From assembly GCA_026414565.1 (NCBI GenBank), contig JAOAIT010000027.1, positions 62,001 to 126,000 of the forward strand: a stretch of 64,000 nucleotides of DNA, in the 5' to 3' direction. Positions within the stretch are counted from its first letter, which is position 1. Each line of letters opens with the position of its first letter. The notes below the pieces were generated by a model. It saw only the letters and a list, made by a program, of their open reading frames with translations, had not been told where the DNA came from and did not search any database. A program made the translations under genes and the position numbers. This document shows, in pieces, positions 58,415 to 64,000 of this stretch. The DNA is from Verrucomicrobiia bacterium. Its GTDB lineage: Bacteria; Verrucomicrobiota; Verrucomicrobiia; Limisphaerales; Fontisphaeraceae.

Positions 58415-59452
58415 ATGAATTCCCCGGCTCCGAAGCGGTTTGTCAATCCGCGGGCCCGGCATAATTACGCCGGGCGTCCCTGCTCCATCATCGGCGTCGG
58501 CTCCTATGTGCCCGAGCGGGTGCTCACCAACGCGGATTTGATGCGGATGGTGGAGACCACCGATGAATGGATCATCACGCGCACGGGCATCAAGGAGCGG
58601 CGCATCGCGGCGCCGGATCAATACACCTCGGACCTGGCGGCCGAAGCCGCCCGGCGGGCGCTGGCCAACGCCGGGCTGGGGCCGGAGCAGGTGGATTTGA
58701 TCATCGTGGCCACGATCACGCCCGACATGCCGTTTCCCAACACGGCCTGCCTGGTGCAGCAGAAGATCGGGGCGACGCGCGCGGCGGCGTTTGACATTGA
58801 GGCGGCCTGCTCGGGATTCATCTACGCGCTGGAGATCGGCCAGCAGTTCATCATGTCCCGCACCTACGAGACGGTGCTGGTGATCGGCGCGGAAAAGCTC
58901 TCCACCATCACCGACTGGCAGGATCGCAACACCTGCGTGCTGTTTGGGGATGGCGCGGGCGCGGCCGTGCTGCAAAGCCGGCCCAACAGCCACGGGTTGC
59001 TGACCACCTGCATGGGGGCCGACGGCAGCAAGGGCAGCCTCTTGTGCATGCCCGGCGGCGGCAGCCGCCAGCCGGCCACGCCGGAGAGCGTGCAGGCGCG
59101 GCTGCACTACCTGAAGATGGACGGCAAGGAGACCTTCAAGAACGCCGTCACCGCCATGGTGCAGGCGGGGCAGGAGGCCCTGCGCCGCTGCGAGCTGGAC
59201 ATCAAGCAGATCAAGTGCATCATCCCGCATCAGGCCAACCGGCGCATCCTGGACGCCGTGGCCGAGCGGCTGGGGGCCGGGCCGGAACAGGTGTTCATGA
59301 ACCTGGACAAGTACGGCAACACCTCGGCGGCGTCGGTGGCGATTGCGCTGGATGAGGCGGTGCAACAGGGGCGCATTCAGCGCGGGGATCTGGTGCTGCT
59401 GGTGGTGTTTGGCGCGGGCTTCACCTGGGCGGCGGCCGTGATTGAATGGTGA
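58415..59452 (+). CDS. fabH: 3-oxoacyl-ACP synthase III (FabH)
   Basis: A 345-residue ketosynthase that condenses acetyl-CoA or another primer with malonyl-ACP to start fatty-acid synthesis. The Cys-His-Asn triad is C132 in EAACSGF, H272 in IIPHQANRR and N302 in KYGNTSAAS. WIITRTGIKERRIA and the C-terminal GAGFTWAAAVIEW are typical. The N-terminus is about 20 residues longer than E. coli FabH before the barrel starts at IIGVGSYVPERVL, so a later start is possible, though no ATG is better placed. It follows rpmF by 75 bases. Confidence 0.95.
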   Translation: MNSPAPKRFVNPRARHNYAGRPCSIIGVGSYVPERVLTNADLMRMVETTDEWIITRTGIKERRIAAPDQYTSDLAAEAARRALANAGLGPEQVDLIIVATITPDMPFPNTACLVQQKIGATRAAAFDIEAACSGFIYALEIGQQFIMSRTYETVLVIGAEKLSTITDWQDRNTCVLFGDGAGAAVLQSRPNSHGLLTTCMGADGSKGSLLCMPGGGSRQPATPESVQARLHYLKMDGKETFKNAVTAMVQAGQEALRRCELDIKQIKCIIPHQANRRILDAVAERLGAGPEQVFMNLDKYGNTSAASVAIALDEAVQQGRIQRGDLVLLVVFGAGFTWAAAVIEW

Positions 59453-59541
59453 GCGGCGGGCGGGGGCCATTTGACGGCCCCGGGGAGTGTGGTAGATTAG
59501 TTCAAACGAGCGTGCTGGCTGAACCAGCCGCCGTCTGTTTT

Positions 59542-59865
59542 ATGAGCTCTGGCAAACTGGACAAGTCTGGTTTCAAGCCGGTCATTATTGCCAACCGACA
59601 ATATCATCTGGCCCTGGCGCCGGGCACGGTGCGTTTCCGCAAGAATGGTCTGGAATTTCATTCCCCGGTGCCGGTGTCGCCATGGGTGGAGATGACGGTG
59701 GAGCTGGAATCTCCGCACGACGGCTGCCGGGTGAAGTGCACGGGGGTGGTGGTGGCCTGTGACGGGTCGCGGCATCAGGGTTATACGGTCGCGCTGGTGT
59801 TCACCGGCATGAACCGGCAGGCCCGCTCCCGGCTGGGGGAAATGGCCTTTTCCGCCTTGGCCTGA
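59542..59865 (+). CDS. PilZ-like domain protein
   Basis: A 107-residue single-domain protein with a beta-barrel pattern: NRQYHLALAPGTVRFRKNGLEFHSP and VEMTVELESPHDG...VKCTGVVVACDG...YTVALVFTGM, the layout of PilZ-type domains. I do not see a clear RxxxR motif for cyclic-di-GMP, so it may be a non-binding variant. The ATG at 59542 is chosen, with the frame upstream overlapping fabH. It lies 26 bases before the pilT-like gene, a natural partner because PilZ proteins modulate pilus motors. Confidence 0.65.
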   Translation: MSSGKLDKSGFKPVIIANRQYHLALAPGTVRFRKNGLEFHSPVPVSPWVEMTVELESPHDGCRVKCTGVVVACDGSRHQGYTVALVFTGMNRQARSRLGEMAFSALA

Positions 59866-59891
59866 CCGCGCTTCCCGGCTAGGATCGGGGC

Positions 59892-60980
59892 ATGGAACTG
59901 TTCAAGAAGATTTGCGCCGCCGCCGTGGAGGCGGGGGCTTCAGATATTCACATCAAGCTGGAATCTCCCGTCATTCTCCGCATCAACCGGCAACTGGTGC
60001 CCATTGAGTGCCCGCTGCCCACCGAGGAATGGATGGACGAGGTGCTCAGGCACATTGTGCCGCCGCATGCGCGGGCGCGGTTTGAGGAGGATCGGGAAAT
60101 TGACTTTTCCTACCACCTGCCCGGGGTGGGGCGTTTCCGCACCAATGTGTATCAACAGCGCGGCACCTTTGCCATTGCGATGCGCTATGTCAAAACCAAG
60201 GTGCCCAGCTTCCCGGAGCTGGGCCTGCCGGAGGTGATCAAGCGCATTGCCGAGGCGCCCCGGGGCATCGTGCTGGTGGCCGGCACCACCGGTTGCGGCA
60301 AGTCCACCACGCTGGCGGCCATGATCGAGCACATCAACGAGAATTTCAAAAAGCACATCGTCACGCTGGAGGACCCCATTGAATATGTGTTTGAGGACAA
60401 CCAGTCGGTGATCGAGCAGCGGGAGATCGGGCTGGACACCAAGGCCTTTGCCACCGGCCTCAAACACATGCTGCGCCAGGACCCGGACATCATCATGGTG
60501 GGCGAAATGCGCGACGCCACCAGCTTCACCGCCGCGATGAGCGCGGCCGACACCGGCCATCTGGTGCTCTCGACGCTGCACACCACCAATGCGGCGCAGT
60601 CGGTGGGCCGCGTGCTGGACTTTTTCAAGCCGGAGGAGCGCGACACCATCCGGCGGCAACTGGCCTCGACCCTCAAGGCGGTGATCTGCCAGCGCATGGT
60701 GAACACCGTGGACGGCAAGATGACCCCGGCGGTGGAAATCCTCATCAACACCCCCACGGTGAAGAAGCTCATCGAGGAGGACCGCCTCGAAACCCTGCCC
60801 GCCGCCATTGAAACCGGCACCGAGGACGGCATGCAGAATTTCAACCAGCACCTGCTGCAACTGGTGCAGGAGGGGCGCGTCACGGAGAAGGAGGCCCTCT
60901 CCAAGGCCAGCAACCCGCAGGCGCTGGAGATGAACTTCCGCGGCATCTTCCTCTCCACCGGCCATCGCATTCTGGGATAA
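59892..60980 (+). CDS. pilT: PilT-type type IV pilus retraction ATPase
   Basis: A 362-residue hexameric secretion ATPase. The N-terminal PAS-like domain starts with EAGASDIHIK. Walker A is GTTGCGKS at 131-138, the Asp box LEDPIEYVFED, the His box HLVLSTLHTTNA and Walker B RQDPDIIMVGEMRD. Length and the AASDIH-like opening fit PilT (or PilU), which powers pilus retraction and twitching. No other pil genes are in the window. The PilZ-like gene upstream and this gene form a likely small operon. Confidence 0.93.
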   Translation: MELFKKICAAAVEAGASDIHIKLESPVILRINRQLVPIECPLPTEEWMDEVLRHIVPPHARARFEEDREIDFSYHLPGVGRFRTNVYQQRGTFAIAMRYVKTKVPSFPELGLPEVIKRIAEAPRGIVLVAGTTGCGKSTTLAAMIEHINENFKKHIVTLEDPIEYVFEDNQSVIEQREIGLDTKAFATGLKHMLRQDPDIIMVGEMRDATSFTAAMSAADTGHLVLSTLHTTNAAQSVGRVLDFFKPEERDTIRRQLASTLKAVICQRMVNTVDGKMTPAVEILINTPTVKKLIEEDRLETLPAAIETGTEDGMQNFNQHLLQLVQEGRVTEKEALSKASNPQALEMNFRGIFLSTGHRILG

Positions 60981-60988
60981 ATCATCGC

Positions 60989-61624
60989 GTGAAAACCCTT
61001 GGGCTGGCGGTTCTCTGTCTGGCGGGATTTGCCGCCCCGGCCGCTCCCGCGCCGTTGTTCGAGGAAAACTTCGAGCAGGCGCCGGCGGGCAAGCCGTCCA
61101 CCAACTTCATGGTGGTGGACGGCGGTTTTGCGGTGCGGGAGGACCACGGCGCGCGCTTCCTCGAGCTGCCGGGGCATCCGCTGGAAAACTACGGCATCCT
61201 GTTTGGCCCGCCCGCCAGCTCCAACGTCTGTGTGGAGGCCCGCCTTTGGGGGGAGAGCACCGGCCGGCGGCATCCCCTGTTCGCCGTGGGGCTGGGCGGC
61301 ATTGGCGGGTTGAAATTGTGGGTGGCGCCGGGGCGCGAGCAACTGGAGCTGCATCTGGGGGAGCGCCTGCTGGTCGCGCAACCGTTGCGCTGGAAGTCCG
61401 GGGTGTGGACGCAGCTCAAGCTGCGTTGTGTGGCCACGCCGCAGGGCTGGCGCGCCGAAGGCAAGTTGTGGCTTGAGGGGGAGCAGGAGCCGCCGGAATG
61501 GAGCGTGGGCGCTGATCTTCCCCAGCCGCCGCCGGCCGGGCGCGCCTCGGTGTGGGGGGCGCCGGTTTCGGGCAAGCCCATCCGCTTTGATGATCTGCGG
61601 GTCACTGAAGTCCGCCTTCCCTGA
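60989..61624 (+). CDS. Secreted beta-sandwich protein of unknown function
   Basis: A 211-residue exported protein that starts at a GTG 8 bases after the pilT stop. The signal peptide is MKTLGLAVLCLAGFAAPAAPAP, with the first codon read as M. The rest is beta-rich with ENFEQAPAGKPST, GLKLWVAPGREQLELHLG and a final RFDDLRVTEVRLP. This pattern is typical of concanavalin-like or DUF1080-like glycan-binding sandwiches. No catalytic residues can be assigned. Confidence 0.7.
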   Translation: MKTLGLAVLCLAGFAAPAAPAPLFEENFEQAPAGKPSTNFMVVDGGFAVREDHGARFLELPGHPLENYGILFGPPASSNVCVEARLWGESTGRRHPLFAVGLGGIGGLKLWVAPGREQLELHLGERLLVAQPLRWKSGVWTQLKLRCVATPQGWRAEGKLWLEGEQEPPEWSVGADLPQPPPAGRASVWGAPVSGKPIRFDDLRVTEVRLP

Positions 61625-61715
61625 AGCGTCCGGCGGGGGCGGGGATATTGAATCTCCCGCGGGTTTGTCTGGATTGCGGCTTGACCGGCCGTCCGCCGCC
61701 GTTTATATCCACGGC

Positions 61716-62588
61716 ATGATCCACCTGGGCCTGCACACGGATAATTGGCGCCCGTTGAGCGCGAGTTTCGAGACCGCCATTGAGAAGATCGCCGCCACGG
61801 GTTTGAAGCACGTCGAGTTTGCCGTCATTCACGGGCAAAACTTCATTCAGGCGCTGGGCTATGATCCGGGGGTGTCGCTGCAATCCAATCCCCGCGCCTT
61901 GCGGCGTTTTCTGGAAAGCAAGGGCCTCGCGGTCTCCCAGATTGACGGCTCCTATCCCATGATGGGCCCCAACGGCTCGGCGTACGGCGTGCAGTATGTG
62001 CAGCAGAGCATCCGTTTTGCCGCCGAGCTGGGCTGTCCGATGGTGGACACGGTGGACGGGGCGTTTGAGACGCCGGGCCTGACGCGCAAAGAGGTGTTTC
62101 GCGTGACGTGCGATAACTACCGGCAGTGTCTTTCGTGGGCGGAGGATTACCGGGTGATCATCAATGTGGAGCCGCACGGGCCCTACACCAATGACATCGA
62201 GTTCATGCAGAAGCTGTTTGCGCATTTTGAGAGCGAGTATCTGCAGATGAACTTCGACACCGGCAACACCTTCATCGCCGGCCACGATCCCCTGAATTAT
62301 CTCAAGGCCTTGCGCAAGTACTGCACGCACTGCCACATCAAGGATGTCAGCGCCGAGCTGGCCGCCGCCGTGCGCGGCGAGGAAACCGGCATCGGCAGCT
62401 CCATCGTGCCGGTGGGCGGCGGCGTCAATGCGGAAAACATCCGCCGTTGTCTGGCCTATCTGCAGGAGACCGGCTGGGACGGCGCCGTGTCCATTGAATG
62501 CCACGGCTCGGACGAGAACACCGCCGCCAGCGTGCAATGGATGAAGGAGACGCTGAAGCAGTTGCAGCCGCGGAAGCCGAAGAAATAA
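61716..62588 (+). CDS. Xylose-isomerase-like TIM-barrel sugar epimerase/isomerase
   Basis: A 290-residue TIM-barrel protein of the AP endonuclease 2/xylose-isomerase-like fold. Metal ligands are E in VIINVEPHG, D in QMNFDTGNTF, H in CTHCHIKDV and E in VSIECHGSD. Length and residues fit hydroxypyruvate-isomerase or 3-ketoglucoside-type epimerases; the substrate is unknown. The ATG at 61716 (MIHLGLHTDNW) fits the barrel start, since the longer frame reads through the upstream gene. It is similar in fold to the gene at 53000, but sequence differs strongly. Confidence 0.85.
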   Translation: MIHLGLHTDNWRPLSASFETAIEKIAATGLKHVEFAVIHGQNFIQALGYDPGVSLQSNPRALRRFLESKGLAVSQIDGSYPMMGPNGSAYGVQYVQQSIRFAAELGCPMVDTVDGAFETPGLTRKEVFRVTCDNYRQCLSWAEDYRVIINVEPHGPYTNDIEFMQKLFAHFESEYLQMNFDTGNTFIAGHDPLNYLKALRKYCTHCHIKDVSAELAAAVRGEETGIGSSIVPVGGGVNAENIRRCLAYLQETGWDGAVSIECHGSDENTAASVQWMKETLKQLQPRKPKK

Positions 62589-62719
62589 TCCGTTGCGGCA
62601 TGCGGCTGTCGCCGGTGCGGGGACGGGGGGGACACCGAGGCCCCCGGCGGATTCCGGTTTTTAATCTTGGCGTCCCCGCCTTCCCGCCTTATTCCTCACG
62701 CGTGGCCGGAGTGAACGGC

Positions 62720-63580
62720 ATGTTTTGGCGGGCACGGCCGCGCGGCGCCGGCGCGGGAGGGCCGCTGCTTCTGCTGCTGCTGCTGGGGCTGCTGGCGCTG
62801 GGATGCGCCAGCTCCCTGCCGGGGCGTTTGGAGCGGACGATGACGGTGGGACGGGACACGTTCGCCTTCGCCAACGAGCTGAAATGGGCCTACACCAACA
62901 ACCCCGCCACCGGCCGCATGGAGCATCAGCGGCGCGAGCCGCCGCCGGCGTTTGCCCACCGGTGCGTGCCCATGGCGGTGGCGGCGCGCAAATTTTTCTT
63001 CCACGCCCGGTTTGAGCCGCAGCAGCCGGCGGTGGACGAGCGGGAGTATGCGCGGCGGGTGAAGGCGGTGCTCTCCCGCAGCGCGCGCGCGCCCTCGCCG
63101 CCCGGCGAGATGATCGTCATTCCCGGTTACGCCCACCTGTATGAGTTCAGTCTGGCGCACGAGGCGCTGTTGAAGAAGGCCCTGGGCGGGGCGTGGCAGA
63201 GCTATTTGAACACGGGCAACTTGCGGATGGTGTTTCCCTTCAGCCGCCGGGGCCAGACGGAGCTGGCGCGGCGCTGGGAGACGGCCCTGGCGCGCCACTA
63301 TCCGCCGCTGGTGCACGTGGTGACTTTTCCGCGGCTGACGCTCAATCACACAATCATTTTGACGGCCACCGCCACGCCGGAGGAGGTGAGGGAAGGAGCC
63401 TTCGCGCTGGAGCCGTTGCCGGAGGCCGTGTACTTCAAGGCCTACGATCCCAACATGCCCGGGCGCCCGCTTCTCCTGTGGTATCACAAGACGGAGCGGC
63501 AGTTTTATTATCCGCCGACGGAGTATTTTGCCGGGGGGAGGGTGAACGTGTACGAGGTGCGGCGGAGCCGGCGCTACTGA
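62720..63580 (+). CDS. Putative lipoprotein of unknown function
   Basis: A 286-residue protein. An N-terminal hydrophobic stretch of leucines ends in LLALGCASS, a lipobox-like cleavage site with the modified cysteine at about residue 31. The mature part is mixed alpha/beta with VIPGYAHLYEFS, SYLNTGNLRMVFPFSR and FKAYDPNMPGRPLLLWYHK; no family is recognised. The ATG at 62720 is chosen because the hydrophobic segment starts soon after it, and GTG codons at 62702 or 62711 are alternatives. Its 3' end overlaps the convergent gene by 7 bases. Confidence 0.7.
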   Translation: MFWRARPRGAGAGGPLLLLLLLGLLALGCASSLPGRLERTMTVGRDTFAFANELKWAYTNNPATGRMEHQRREPPPAFAHRCVPMAVAARKFFFHARFEPQQPAVDEREYARRVKAVLSRSARAPSPPGEMIVIPGYAHLYEFSLAHEALLKKALGGAWQSYLNTGNLRMVFPFSRRGQTELARRWETALARHYPPLVHVVTFPRLTLNHTIILTATATPEEVREGAFALEPLPEAVYFKAYDPNMPGRPLLLWYHKTERQFYYPPTEYFAGGRVNVYEVRRSRRY

Positions 63581-64000
63581 GGGGCCGGGGCGGCCAGGCG
63601 GTTGGTCAACACCTCCATCAGCCGCGGCGCGTATTCCAGGGCGCGGGCGGGATAATCCGGGTGTTTGCCGCCGGCGCCGCTCAAGCGGTCCAAATCCGCC
63701 GCGGCGGGAGGCCCCAGCGCGATGAGCGCGTTGAGGGCGTGCACGGCAACGTAGGGGCCGGTTTTGGGTTGCGGGGCGAGGTCGAGCAATACCGCGCGGG
63801 CGGCCTGGCGATCAGCCGCGTGGCTGTGCCGGCCCAGGGCCTCGGCGGCGGCAATGCGCACGCAGGGCGCCTCATCCTGGAGGGCGCGGAGGAGGTCCTC
63901 TCGGGTTTTGGCCACGGCCGGCGCGCCGCGCATGAGGAGGCCCATGACGCCCCAATAGCGCACCGCGCTGTCCTGGTCGCGCAGGGCCTGGCGGAGGGCG
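63574..64000 (-). CDS. C-terminal part of a HEAT-repeat protein, possibly a sulfatase (runs off window)
   Basis: A minus-strand frame open to the right edge. At least 141 residues are visible, with HEAT-like repeats RYWGVMGLLMRG, TREDLLRALQDEAPCVRIAAAEALG and PYVAVHALNALIALG, ending MEVLTNRLAAPAPQ. A YWG-type repeat of this kind is the usual tail of Verrucomicrobial and Planctomycetal sulfatases, so the missing N-terminus may be a sulfatase domain. That is inference. The ATG inside at 63963 is probably internal. Confidence 0.7.
   Translation of the reverse strand, partial: ALRQALRDQDSAVRYWGVMGLLMRGAPAVAKTREDLLRALQDEAPCVRIAAAEALGRHSHAADRQAARAVLLDLAPQPKTGPYVAVHALNALIALGPPAAADLDRLSGAGGKHPDYPARALEYAPRLMEVLTNRLAAPAPQ

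Overview
The window is GC-rich chromosomal DNA that looks like a member of the Verrucomicrobiota, most likely a Limisphaerales-type (subdivision 3) bacterium. This is inferred from gene content: a TAT-exported Gfo/Idh/MocA oxidoreductase, xylose-isomerase-like TIM-barrel proteins, large secreted glycosidases, secreted HEAT-repeat proteins, a DUF4914 protein and many signal-peptide proteins of unknown function. No marker such as rRNA is present to settle it.

Layout. (1) 1-6273: a compact four-gene operon (a protein of unknown family, two paralogous BrxD/DUF2791-type P-loop ATPases and an Lhr-like DEVH helicase) bracketed by a perfect 41-bp direct repeat at 34-74 and 6233-6273. It is visibly less GC-rich than its surroundings and is the best candidate for an undescribed system, probably anti-phage. 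(2) 6504-12056: a receiver-histidine kinase/NarL-type regulator pair, then mfd. (3) 12109-18072: a fasciclin protein, a radical SAM protein, an SGNH-TPR membrane protein, an SIS-domain isomerase and tRNA-Pro(CGG). (4) 18136-30482: an isoprenylcysteine-methyltransferase-like protein, gnd, three small exported or membrane proteins, a squalene-cyclase-fold protein lacking the DxDD acid, an NlpC/P60-like protein and a GH2 glycosidase. (5) 30619-35374: a hypF-hypC-hypD-hypE hydrogenase-maturation operon with no hypAB and no hydrogenase in view. (6) 35511-38715: a CoA-binding protein, a kinase-like protein and a DUF4914 P-loop protein. (7) 38805-45521: a clan GH-A glycosidase, a HEAT-repeat protein and an oxidoreductase. 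(8) 45820-52897: the translation/RNA operon nusA-infB-rbfA-nrnA-truB-ribF, with an intrinsic-terminator-like hairpin in the nusA leader. (9) 53000-64000: a sugar-isomerase-like protein, a membrane pyrophosphatase, P-II, coaD, yceD-rpmF-fabH, PilZ-pilT, secreted proteins and the 3' end of a HEAT-repeat gene running off the window.

How the parts work together. The housekeeping blocks have standard roles: transcription-coupled repair (mfd), the oxidative pentose phosphate pathway (gnd), termination and initiation factors with ribosome maturation (nusA to ribF), CoA and fatty-acid initiation (coaD, fabH), ion pumping by pyrophosphate (hppA) and nitrogen sensing (P-II). The secreted glycosidases, oxidoreductase and isomerase-like proteins fit a polysaccharide-degrading lifestyle. 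The first 6.2 kb is the clear accessory insert. Starts were moved from the longest reading frame to the position best supported by a ribosome-binding site, signal peptide or family length, as stated per gene. Functions are assigned from motifs read by eye, without database searches.
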